Shown here in pieces: positions 14,226-21,222 of a DNA stretch of 22,278 nt (position 1 is the first letter of the stretch; every line of letters starts with the position of its first letter). The stretch covers positions 1 through 22,278 of the forward strand of contig CAZYVT010000059.1 of assembly GCA_964651335.1 (NCBI GenBank), read 5' to 3'. A model generated the notes under the pieces. It was given only the letters and a program-made list of their open reading frames with translations, was not told the origin of the DNA and searched no databases. The stretch is from 2-02-FULL-66-14 sp964651335 (lineage in GTDB: Bacteria; Pseudomonadota; Gammaproteobacteria; Burkholderiales; SG8-39). The translations under genes and the position numbers were made by a program.

Positions 14226-16235
14226 TCAGGCGGCGCGTTTCGCTTTGACGCCCATCGCCGCCAGGTTCTCGGCGTGGCGCGGGCGGTAATTCGATTCGAA
14301 ATCGCCCCAGAATACGATCGGCCGGTCGCTCACCGCGACTGCGTCGCGATCCTTGCCGATCACGATCCATTTGTGCCACTCGGGCGGGTCCATCTGCGGG
14401 TAGTCGAGCCGCCTGAAGTGCAGGTGCGTGTTCGACGCCTTGCGCGCCTGGCAGGCGGCGACGATCATCTGCGAGCAGGTGAGGATGTCGTGCACCTCGA
14501 GCGCCCGCATCAACTGGTGCGGGTTCTCCGCGCGCACGCGCGGCGCCTCGTTCTGCTCGAGGTCCGCGAGCCACGTTTCGGCGAGCGACAGCAACTCCTC
14601 GTTCTTCATCTCGCTGCAGTAATTCTGCATCACGCGCGCCGAGGCTGCGTTCAACTCTTTCCAGTCCGGGCCGTCCGCCGGAGCCGAGAGCGGCGCGTAC
14701 ACGCGCTGCTTCTCGCGTACGATCTGAGCCGGATCCAGGCTCGATGCCGTCACCTTGCGCACGAAAAGCGCCGCCCGGGCACCGGCATAACGCCCGGTGG
14801 TGGCGGCGTGCGAATGGTCCTGTCCGCCGAACACCAGGTCGCCCGCGCCGAACAGGCCGGGAAGGTTCGACATCAGATCCCAGTCGACCAGCATCCCGCC
14901 GCACGCGCCCTGCTCGCCGAAGGTGCGCTCCTGCGGCAGCACCGGTTCGCGCATGCCCTGGCCGCGCAGGAAATCGTAGGTCTGCAACATGTCCCGCTCG
15001 GGGTCGAACCCCGCAGCCATGTACGTGCGCATCACGGGCACTCGCGTCTTGCCTTCGTTGCCGACCATGATCCCCCAGATCGCTTTTCTTTCCATTTCGG
15101 GCATGCCGGCGAGATCGGCGTAGAACGGGGGCACGAATTCACCGGCGAGCACCCTTTGCTCAAGATCCGGGACCGGCTTCGGGCCCAGGTATTCATTGCG
15201 GCCCGGATGCGGCTGCGAACTCGAGCCGCCGCCCATGATGAAAAACCTCTGTCCCTCGCACGGCCGGCAGCGATCCGCGACCGTCCCGAGTGGCCTGCCG
15301 TAGGCGTCCACCCAAGGCACTTCCTTGCCGTTCGAGTCGACGATCGAGCAGGGGTACCAGGTGTTGATCGCGTTGCCGCTGCCGTACGCCGGATAAGAGT
15401 AGGGGCTGCCGAAGGGCGAGCGCATCGACTTTTCCATCATCGTGAACTCGGCGCCCGCGCGGTACGCGATCGCATAGCCGGTTCCCGAAACCGACGGCGG
15501 CCGGAACGTCGAGAGCCCGCGCAGCTCCGAAGAGAAAGTCCAGATGCGCTGCGGCCGGCTGGTCGCGAGTACGACCGCTTTCGCGCGCACCGCGACGAAA
15601 GCGCCGCTGCGAATGTGCACGCCGGTGGCGCCCACGACGCGCGCGCCTTGCCTGCCCCCCTCGGTGAGGAGCGCGGTCACTGCGGTGCGGTCCATGACGC
15701 GCACGCCGCGCCGCCGCAGTTCCTCCCGAAGCAGCGGCTTGAAATTGTGACCCCAGACGCGAATCACGAACCGGTTGGTGTAGTCGTACGCGAAGAGCAG
15801 TTTCGTCTTCCCATCGCGGAATTCGGCGCCGCTGAATTCGCCGTCGGAGTCGCGGATCTTGCCGCCCAGCGCTTCCATCTCGAGCAGCGTCTCCCAGGCC
15901 GAGGCGCACTGGATGTAGCTGCCGATGCCGCCGCGGTAGCCGCCGTGATTGTCGATGAGCGCCTGCGCCAGCTCCTCGGGCGTGACGCGCGAGCAGGGGT
16001 TGTCCGCCGCCCACTGCCAGTGATCCACGCCGGCGCCGCCCGCGCCGCTCCTCTCGGTCGCCGCCTTTTCGAGAATGATCACCCTAGCGCCGCAGCGCGC
16101 CGCGGCGATCGCCGCCCACGCGCCGCCGATGCCGCCGCCGATCACGAGCACGTCGCAGTCGTAGCGGCGCTCGGCGCCGTAGCGCACCTGGTACGGCCAG
16201 CGAAGCAACTGCCCGGATTCATGCGGAACGCTCAT
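14226..16235 (-). CDS. FAD-dependent oxidoreductase of the fumarate reductase/AprA type
   Basis: 669 residues. The FAD-binding Rossmann motif is DVLVIGGGIGGAWAAIAAA (28-46) with E56 at the end of the second strand. A capping domain follows, with WGHNFKPLLREELRRRGVRV (161-180). Near residue 490 GLFGAGDLVFGGQDHSHAA closes the FAD site, and a C-terminal helical domain follows. The layout is closest to adenylylsulfate reductase alpha and related flavoproteins, but context lacks the other sulfate-reduction genes, so this is a relative with another substrate. The ATG is preceded by AGGAGA with a 5-base spacer (16241-16246), a strong ribosome site overlapping the end of the ferredoxin gene. It probably accepts or donates electrons through that ferredoxin; the electron path to the Rieske oxygenase is inferred. 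Confidence 0.85.
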   Translation of the reverse strand: MSVPHESGQLLRWPYQVRYGAERRYDCDVLVIGGGIGGAWAAIAAARCGARVIILEKAATERSGAGGAGVDHWQWAADNPCSRVTPEELAQALIDNHGGYRGGIGSYIQCASAWETLLEMEALGGKIRDSDGEFSGAEFRDGKTKLLFAYDYTNRFVIRVWGHNFKPLLREELRRRGVRVMDRTAVTALLTEGGRQGARVVGATGVHIRSGAFVAVRAKAVVLATSRPQRIWTFSSELRGLSTFRPPSVSGTGYAIAYRAGAEFTMMEKSMRSPFGSPYSYPAYGSGNAINTWYPCSIVDSNGKEVPWVDAYGRPLGTVADRCRPCEGQRFFIMGGGSSSQPHPGRNEYLGPKPVPDLEQRVLAGEFVPPFYADLAGMPEMERKAIWGIMVGNEGKTRVPVMRTYMAAGFDPERDMLQTYDFLRGQGMREPVLPQERTFGEQGACGGMLVDWDLMSNLPGLFGAGDLVFGGQDHSHAATTGRYAGARAALFVRKVTASSLDPAQIVREKQRVYAPLSAPADGPDWKELNAASARVMQNYCSEMKNEELLSLAETWLADLEQNEAPRVRAENPHQLMRALEVHDILTCSQMIVAACQARKASNTHLHFRRLDYPQMDPPEWHKWIVIGKDRDAVAVSDRPIVFWGDFESNYRPRHAENLAAMGVKAKRAA

Positions 16236-16240
16236 GCCGC

Positions 16241-16246
16241 TCTCCT
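16241..16246 (-). promoter_or_regulatory. Strong ribosome binding site for the flavoprotein gene
   Basis: AGGAGA on the minus strand lies 5 bases before the ATG at 16233-16235 and overlaps the TAG stop of the ferredoxin gene (16245-16247). This fixes the start and suggests coupled translation. Confidence 0.8.
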
Positions 16247-16541
16247 AGACCCTGAAATGCCCGCCACCCTTCCTTTTCCACCGCACGCGCTGCTGCAGCG
16301 GATGGTTGAGACGGATCGCCCCGGGGATTGGACAGTCGTCAACGCAGGGACCGCAGTACCAGCATTCCTCGGGATGCAGCACGAGCGGCGGCTTGCCCTT
16401 GTGCGGATTCGGGATGAGGATGTCCTCGAGACAGACGGTGACGCAGCGGTTGCAGCCGTCGCACAAGGTCGCGTTGAACACGACCGGGCGGCTGGGCGTC
16501 GGGCGGTTGGGGAGGGCGTATACGGCCGATTTGGTGTCCAT
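16245..16541 (-). CDS. Dicluster 4Fe-4S ferredoxin (AprB-like)
   Basis: 98 residues from the ATG at 16539-16541; an in-frame GTG at 16565 would add 8 residues. Two complete cluster motifs are present: C27xxC30xxC33xxxC37 and C60xxC63xxC66xxxC70-P. The linker between them is longer than in classic bacterial ferredoxins, and HPEECWYCGPCVDDCP is the pattern of AprB-like partner subunits. The C-terminal tail is basic (RVRWKRKGGGHF). It ends 9 bp before the flavoprotein, so the two should form an iron-sulfur flavoprotein complex. First gene of the minus-strand redox unit. Confidence 0.9.
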   Translation of the reverse strand: MDTKSAVYALPNRPTPSRPVVFNATLCDGCNRCVTVCLEDILIPNPHKGKPPLVLHPEECWYCGPCVDDCPIPGAIRLNHPLQQRVRWKRKGGGHFRV

Positions 16542-16930
16542 GAGAGAAGCATCCGCCCGGTGCACCGTCCTGTCTGTCCCACGCGCTGGTGACAGGCGCT
16601 CCGAGGCGTTCCCGTTTTGGATTAGCGGTCGAACGCCCGGCGCGGGGCGTGCAGTCGTTCTCTTGCAGCAACCGCATGAGTCAATCCTGGCACGTGATCT
16701 GCCCCCGTCTTAATTTCAAGGCTCGAGCCTTGCAGGTCGTTGCCGACTTACTCATAGCGGCCGCCGAGTTACTGGGAGAGGAACCCTTCCACGACAGCGT
16801 ACTCACTCAGCCGGTTTTCGGGCCGCGTCTCGCCATTGCCTTCGTCCCCAAAGTACGCGTAGGACGGCACCTCGCCGAGTTAACGGCCATCAATGACGCA
16901 CTGGGCGTAGGCGAATAATCTGCACCCAAT
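16542..16930. other. Divergent intergenic region
   Basis: 389 bp between the ferredoxin unit (-) and the secreted protein gene (+). Promoters for both should lie here. I find no clear -35/-10 pair or palindrome. One doubtful ORF (16676-16918) occupies the right half. Composition is somewhat lower in G+C than the flanks. Confidence 0.4.
16676..16918 (+). CDS. Doubtful small ORF, hypothetical
   Basis: 80 residues if started at the ATG at 16676; the frame is open further upstream. I recognise no family. It contains a plausible amphipathic helix (VVADLLIAAAELLGEE) and a short strand region (RLAIAFVPKVRVGR). No ribosome site is visible, and it may be a chance frame or the remnant of a degraded gene. 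It ends 12 bp before the next start. Confidence 0.25.
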   Translation: MSQSWHVICPRLNFKARALQVVADLLIAAAELLGEEPFHDSVLTQPVFGPRLAIAFVPKVRVGRHLAELTAINDALGVGE

Positions 16931-17494
16931 ATGCTGCGCGGGGCTATCTGTCGCGCCTGTCTTCTGCTCCTCCTTTGGGCCGGAAGCGTGCTGGCGGATG
17001 AGGCGAAGGCACCCACACCAGCCACTCCTGATGAAACCGCGGCCGCTGCACGGGTCTGGGCGGGCGATCGCTGGCAGCTAACTGTGCAGACCGCGACCCG
17101 TGCGGCGGAGCGGGGAGAACTTCAGGAGGCAGAACGACTCTGTTTCCTCGCGATTCAATACGTGGGTGAGCGAACCGTCAGGAATCTGCATGACTACGCC
17201 TCGCTGCTCGAGTCGCTGAACCGTACCGGGGTGAAGGACGCAAAGGCGCGAGCGGACCGGCTCAGGGACGCCCGGTTGAAGTCGGGACCCGGCAGCGTTC
17301 ATCTCGGTTTCGATCCGACGGAGGAGCTTCGAGCCTATGCTGCGGTGTTGCGCGGGTTGTCCCGCACCGCCGAGGCCGACGCGGTGAGCGGTCTGGCCGA
17401 TGCGGAGCGGCAGGTGCAATTCATGAACTTCATTCGCAACACTATGCTGACTCAAGGGCGCGATCCCCGCGGAAACTGCCCGCAGAAATTCTGA
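16931..17494 (+). CDS. Secreted helical hypothetical protein
   Basis: 187 residues from the ATG at 16931. A signal peptide is clear: MLRGAICRACLLLLLWAGSVLA, likely cleaved before DEAKAP. The mature protein is almost all helix; TATRAAERGELQEAERLCFLAIQ and the following ASLLESLNR resemble tetratricopeptide-like helical pairs, with a third pair around AAVLRGLSRTAEADAV. There are no catalytic motifs. It probably acts in the periplasm as a protein-binding helical repeat, which is inference from the repeat-like pattern. It is convergent with the LuxR-type gene and not part of any operon here. Confidence 0.65.
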   Translation: MLRGAICRACLLLLLWAGSVLADEAKAPTPATPDETAAAARVWAGDRWQLTVQTATRAAERGELQEAERLCFLAIQYVGERTVRNLHDYASLLESLNRTGVKDAKARADRLRDARLKSGPGSVHLGFDPTEELRAYAAVLRGLSRTAEADAVSGLADAERQVQFMNFIRNTMLTQGRDPRGNCPQKF

Positions 17495-17586
17495 GCAGGC
17501 CGGCGCTGCCGTTAGCTGATCGGAAGTTATCAGGCGCTCACGTTTTCACAGGCTCGCTCGAAAGCAGTCACTCGTCCCCTCACTCG

Positions 17587-18345
17587 TCAACCAAGACAGA
17601 GCGCGAATAGCTCCGCCTGGCTGGTGACGCCGAGCCGCCCGTAGGCGCGCTTGCGGTACGTGAGCACGGTGTTGCGGCTGATCGCGAGATCGAGCGCGAT
17701 GCCCTCGGAGGTCATGCCGATCAGCACTCTCGCGAGCACGTCGAGCTCACGGCCGGTGAGCCGTGCGTCCAGGGCATGAAGCCGCGCGGCGAGCGCCGCG
17801 ACGCGGTCGGCGCGGTCACGCGAACGCAGCAGCGCGCCGAGCATGCCGACATGCTTGGCCGCGAGCGCGCCGAGGAACTGTGCATGGTCCTCGATTGCTT
17901 TGGCCTCCTGCGCGGAAAAGGCGCCGCTCGGCTCGCGCCGGTAAAGATTGAGCGCAATCAAGCGTCCGGCATCCCCAATGGCGACAGTCAGCCGCTCGAT
18001 GAGCCCGGCGCGCACGTAGCAGGCATCGCGGTAGGCGCGATCTGCAATCGCATCGCGATGCAAACGCAGCAAGCGAACACCCGAAGCAGCGAGCCGCAGG
18101 TTGGGATCGTGCCGATAAAGGCCGCCCAGGTAGGCGCGCTGCACTTCGGCGACATGCTCGCCGCCGCGCCAGACCGCCGACTCGAGCACCGGAGGCCGGG
18201 CGCGGTCCTCGAAGCGCATGAGCGAGAGGTGATCGACCGGCAGGATCCGGTTGAGCGCCGCGAGCAGCTCGGCGGCGAAGGCAGCGGTACCCAGCGCGGC
18301 GACCGCCGGCGCGAACGCGTCGGGGGTCTGCGCGCCGGGCTCCAT
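17587..18345 (-). CDS. LuxR-family transcriptional regulator
   Basis: 252 residues from the ATG at 18343-18345, which overlaps the Hsp33 stop by one base (TGATG); the open frame further upstream is only a shadow of the Hsp33 gene. The C-terminal 55 residues are a GerE/LuxR helix-turn-helix: LTGRELDVLARVLIGMTSEG (196-215), then AISRNTVLTYRKRAYGRLGV. In this family ISxxTVxxHxxxIxxKLGV is usual; here Thr-Tyr replaces Thr-His. The N-terminal part (20-165) is a GAF-like sensor region without a phosphoacceptor domain. Its ligand is unknown. Coupling to Hsp33 and to a substrate-binding protein suggests it may regulate this unit or its transport genes, but that is inferred. Confidence 0.88.
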   Translation of the reverse strand: MEPGAQTPDAFAPAVAALGTAAFAAELLAALNRILPVDHLSLMRFEDRARPPVLESAVWRGGEHVAEVQRAYLGGLYRHDPNLRLAASGVRLLRLHRDAIADRAYRDACYVRAGLIERLTVAIGDAGRLIALNLYRREPSGAFSAQEAKAIEDHAQFLGALAAKHVGMLGALLRSRDRADRVAALAARLHALDARLTGRELDVLARVLIGMTSEGIALDLAISRNTVLTYRKRAYGRLGVTSQAELFALCLG

Positions 18346-19166
18346 CAGGCGAAGAGCGCTTCCACCGCTTTGCGATCGAGGCGGTACTCGTGGTTGCACA
18401 TTTCGTTGCGGATACGCACCTCGCCCTGCTCGGCGAGGATCGATTCGACTTCCTTTCGCCCCAGGCCGCGCAGCATGCGTCTCACATTCTCCTCGTCGTA
18501 GGGGCAGTGGTACTCGACCGGATAGAGCCTGAACACACGCAGCAGCTCCTCGGGAAAGAGTTTCACCAGAATATCGTAAGGCTGAACATTTACCGTCTCG
18601 GCAAGCTCGAGCGTGGCGGCGAGCGTCGTCACCCGGTCCCAGCCGTCGGAATCGCGGGTATCGGCGCCGGGAAGCTTCTCCAGCAGCAGACCGCAGAGCG
18701 CTTCGCCGTCCGCGTGCAAGCGCAGGAATGCCGGCAACTGCTCGGACTGCGCGAGGTAATGCTCGAAGATCCCGGCGAGCGTCTCGCCCTGGAGCGGCAC
18801 CAGGCTCTGGTAGATCTGGCCGCTGGCCACGTCCTCGAGCGTGAGCGCAAGCCGGCCTTCGCCGAGGAGCTTGCCCGCGCGATCGGCATACTGCGCCATT
18901 CCGCGGATCTTCAGTTCCGAGGTGCAATCCGCGACGAGCAGCCGCACCGGGCCCGAGCCCTGGACCTGAAACGTGACGCGGCTCTTGCCCTTCTGGTTCG
19001 CGCCGAACAGCACTGCGAGTGCCGTGGTGTGACCGAGCAGCTCGGTAATTTTCGGTGGATAGCCGCGGCCCTCGAGCATCCGGCGCCAGGCGCCGGTCAG
19101 GCAGACCAGGCGTCCCCGGATGTCGAGGTTCTCGAACAGGAAACGCTGGACGTAGTCGGTATTCAC
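18345..19166 (-). CDS. hslO: Hsp33-family redox chaperone with incomplete zinc-cysteine switch
   Basis: 273 residues from GTG at 19164-19166, which overlaps the upstream stop (GTGA); a longer frame is open but the family begins at this point (VNTDYVQRFLFENLDIRG). The N-terminal chaperone core is well kept: ITELLGHTTALAVLF, GSGPVRLLVADCT, and GEGRLALTL. The C-terminal switch normally has CxC and CxxC. Here the first is C221-P-Y223 (codons at 18504-18506 and 18498-18500) and the second N254-x-x-C257 (18405-18407 and 18396-18398). Only two of four zinc ligands remain, so redox control by zinc release is probably altered or lost. The surrounding residues (VEYH, EENVRRMLRGLG, ILAEQGEV) are conserved, so this is not a frameshift. 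Confidence 0.92.
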   Translation of the reverse strand: MNTDYVQRFLFENLDIRGRLVCLTGAWRRMLEGRGYPPKITELLGHTTALAVLFGANQKGKSRVTFQVQGSGPVRLLVADCTSELKIRGMAQYADRAGKLLGEGRLALTLEDVASGQIYQSLVPLQGETLAGIFEHYLAQSEQLPAFLRLHADGEALCGLLLEKLPGADTRDSDGWDRVTTLAATLELAETVNVQPYDILVKLFPEELLRVFRLYPVEYHCPYDEENVRRMLRGLGRKEVESILAEQGEVRIRNEMCNHEYRLDRKAVEALFA

Positions 19167-20128
19167 TCTAATTTCGCGCCCGAGGCCTTGATGAGCGCTT
19201 CCCATTTCGGCAGGTCGGCGCGCACGTTGGCGACGAACTCCTCGGGAGTGTTGCCCACCGGCGTCTGACCCTGGAAGAGCATCTTCTCGCGCACCTCCGG
19301 GAGGCCGATCACCGCCTTGAGCTCCTTCTGCAGGCGCTCGATGATCGGGCGCGGTGTTCCGGCAGGCGCGTAGGCGCCGACCCAGATCGCGAGGTCCACG
19401 TTCGCCACGCCCTGCTCGGTGAACGTCGCAAGCTCGGGCATCGAGGCCGAGCGCTGCGGCCCGGTCATGGCGATCGGCTTGATTCCGCCGCCCGCAATCC
19501 GCGGCTTGGCGCTCGTGGGGCTGGAGAAGGTCACGTCGAGCGCGCCATTCTGCACGTCGTTGATCGCCAGCACGTCGCCCTTGTAGGGCACGTGCTCGAG
19601 ATTGAGGCCGAGTTCCCGCTTCAGGATCTGTCCTGCGAGGTGACCCCAGGAGGCGATGCCCCAGGAGCCGTAGTTCACCGGCCGGTTCTGCGCCTTGGTC
19701 CAGTCGATGAAGCCCTTCAGGTCGTTGTACGGCGCCTTGCCGGAGCCGACCAGCAGCACCGTGCCGTAGGAGAGCTGCGTGATCGGCGCGAGGTCCTTCT
19801 CAGGGTCGTAAGGCAGCGACTTGGCGAACAGGATGCGGTTATTCACCGTCGTGGACATCGTCGTGACCATGAACGTGTAGCCGTCCGGGGCCGAGCGGAT
19901 CAAGGCCTGCGTGCCGACGATGGTATTGGCGCCCGCGATCGCCTCGACCACGACGTTTTGTCCGAGCCTCTTGCCGAGCGGCTCGGCGATCAGCCGGGAG
20001 TAGATGTCGATCGCGCCTCCCGGGCTGAAGGGGGTAATCAGTCGAACCGGCTTGGTGGGGTATTCACCCTGCGCTGCGGCACTGCCACACGTGAATGCGA
20101 TCGCCAACGCGGTGAGAAAGCGAATCAT
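19163..20128 (-). CDS. Tripartite tricarboxylate transporter receptor (Bug/TctC family), periplasmic
   Basis: 321 residues. A signal peptide is present (MIRFLTALAIAFTCGSAAAQ), followed by the family start YPTKPVRLITPFSPGGAIDI. Other family motifs are PDGYTFMVTT, YDPEKDLAPITQL, and VPYKGDVLAINDVQNGALDVTF. Such proteins bind carboxylates in the periplasm for a TctAB-type transporter; the membrane genes are not in the window, which is normal for these often orphan receptors. AGGAGG at 20133-20138 lies 4 bases before the ATG. It overlaps the Hsp33 gene by 4 bp, an unusual partner. The ligand cannot be read from sequence; acids related to the amide/nitrile catabolism nearby are possible. Confidence 0.93.
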   Translation of the reverse strand: MIRFLTALAIAFTCGSAAAQGEYPTKPVRLITPFSPGGAIDIYSRLIAEPLGKRLGQNVVVEAIAGANTIVGTQALIRSAPDGYTFMVTTMSTTVNNRILFAKSLPYDPEKDLAPITQLSYGTVLLVGSGKAPYNDLKGFIDWTKAQNRPVNYGSWGIASWGHLAGQILKRELGLNLEHVPYKGDVLAINDVQNGALDVTFSSPTSAKPRIAGGGIKPIAMTGPQRSASMPELATFTEQGVANVDLAIWVGAYAPAGTPRPIIERLQKELKAVIGLPEVREKMLFQGQTPVGNTPEEFVANVRADLPKWEALIKASGAKLE

Positions 20129-20172
20129 TTAACCTCCTGAATGCTAAAGTTTTGCGACATTGCCAAAGTAAC
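20129..20172. promoter_or_regulatory. Short divergent intergenic region with ribosome site for the TTT receptor
   Basis: Only 44 bp separate the minus-strand receptor gene from the plus-strand dipeptidase gene. It holds AGGAGG for the receptor (20133-20138, minus strand). The dipeptidase start has only a weak ribosome site. There is no room for two full separate promoters, so at least one promoter must overlap the other gene or its leader. Confidence 0.55.
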
Positions 20173-21210
20173 ATGAAACGAAGAATCTTCCTGCGCGCGG
20201 CCGGGGCACTCGCGGCCGGTCCGCTGCTCGCTCCCGTCGCGGCATCGGCGCAGCCGGCTGGCGCGCGCTTCTGCGACATGCACGCGCATCTCGGAAAGCG
20301 GCAGGAGCCGGGCTTCCGCGAGACGATGGCGAAGGGCGCAATGCTGCTCGTCGCCGAGAAAGTGGTCCCCGACTCGCCGATCCTGCGCCTCGTGGGCAAT
20401 CGGCTCGCCTCGATCCGCGAGGCGAAGCCGGGCGAGCTGCGGCGCAACTTCGAGGTCGGCCTCGAGCAGCGCCGCCGGAGGGCGAGGAACGAGGGCCTGG
20501 TCGAGGTCTCCTCGGTAGAGGCGCTCGACCGGGTGTTGCAGGATCGCAGCCCGGCGATCGTGCTCTCGGCCGAAGGCGCGGATTTCCTCGAAGGCGATCT
20601 CGGCTACCTGGAACGCGCGCGCGCCGAGGGACTCAGCCATTTGCAGCTGGTGCACTACTACGGGCTCTCCGGCATCGGCGATCTCTCCACCGCCGAAGCG
20701 CGCTACGGTGGACTGAGCGCATTCGGCAAGGACCTGGTGCGCGCCTGCAACCGGCTCGGCATTCTGGTGGATGTAGCGCACTGCAGTGCGAGCGCAATGG
20801 AGCAGGCTCTCGAAATCTCCTCCAAGCCGATCGTCTATTCGCACGGGCACCTGAGCACCAGGTTGCCGCAGCCGTCGCAGGCCGGCAGCGTTGCGCGCGC
20901 GATTCACGCGCCGATCGCCAGGCGCCTCGCCGGGAAGGGCGGCGTGGTCGGCCTGTGGCCGAACGGTCTCGTCTTCGCGGATCTCGAGCTTTACGCCGAC
21001 GCAATTGTGCGCACGGTGGAGGCGCTCGGCGCATCGCACGTGGGGATCGGCAGCGACCTCCATGGCCTGGTGCGCACGATCATGCCCGGCTACGAACAGT
21101 TTGCGATGGTTGAAGACGAGCTCGCGAAACGCAAGCTCAAGGACCAGGAAATCATCGCGGTGCTCGGCGGGAACTACGTTCGGGTGCTGCGCGATGCGCT
21201 GTCGATCTGA
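20173..21210 (+). CDS. Tat-exported membrane dipeptidase family M19 protein
   Basis: 345 residues from the ATG at 20173-20175; a TTG at 20152 is less likely. MKRRIFLRAAGALAAG is a twin-arginine signal with cleavage likely after ASA. Metal ligands in the M19 order are D35, H37 and H39 in CDMHAHLG (the family usually has H-x-D/H here), E134 in LSAEGADFLEGD, H203 in VDVAHCS, H224/H226 in YSHGH and D295 in GIGSDLHG. This group of zinc dipeptidases cleaves dipeptides and some cyclic amides in the periplasm. The overall length (about 345) is typical. It is convergent with the amidase, 12 bp away, and divergent from the TTT receptor. It may supply substrates for uptake, which is inference. Confidence 0.88.
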   Translation: MKRRIFLRAAGALAAGPLLAPVAASAQPAGARFCDMHAHLGKRQEPGFRETMAKGAMLLVAEKVVPDSPILRLVGNRLASIREAKPGELRRNFEVGLEQRRRRARNEGLVEVSSVEALDRVLQDRSPAIVLSAEGADFLEGDLGYLERARAEGLSHLQLVHYYGLSGIGDLSTAEARYGGLSAFGKDLVRACNRLGILVDVAHCSASAMEQALEISSKPIVYSHGHLSTRLPQPSQAGSVARAIHAPIARRLAGKGGVVGLWPNGLVFADLELYADAIVRTVEALGASHVGIGSDLHGLVRTIMPGYEQFAMVEDELAKRKLKDQEIIAVLGGNYVRVLRDALSI

Positions 21211-21222
21211 ACGCGTGCCGCG

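Noticed and set aside
14226..16541. True adenylylsulfate reductase AprAB of sulfur metabolism.
   Set aside because: No sat, qmo or dsr genes are nearby, and the partner gene is a Rieske oxygenase. AprA-like flavoproteins with other substrates are the safer reading.
14190..16592. Very long plus-strand ORF (800 codons) opposite the flavoprotein and ferredoxin genes.
   Set aside because: It is an antisense shadow from high third-position G+C: rich in Arg, Ala and His, no domain pattern, while the minus strand holds clear FAD and iron-sulfur motifs.
17569..17588. Direct repeat CACTCGTC twice (17569-17576 and 17581-17588).
   Set aside because: Only two short copies; no flanking element or further copies, so a chance repeat is likely.
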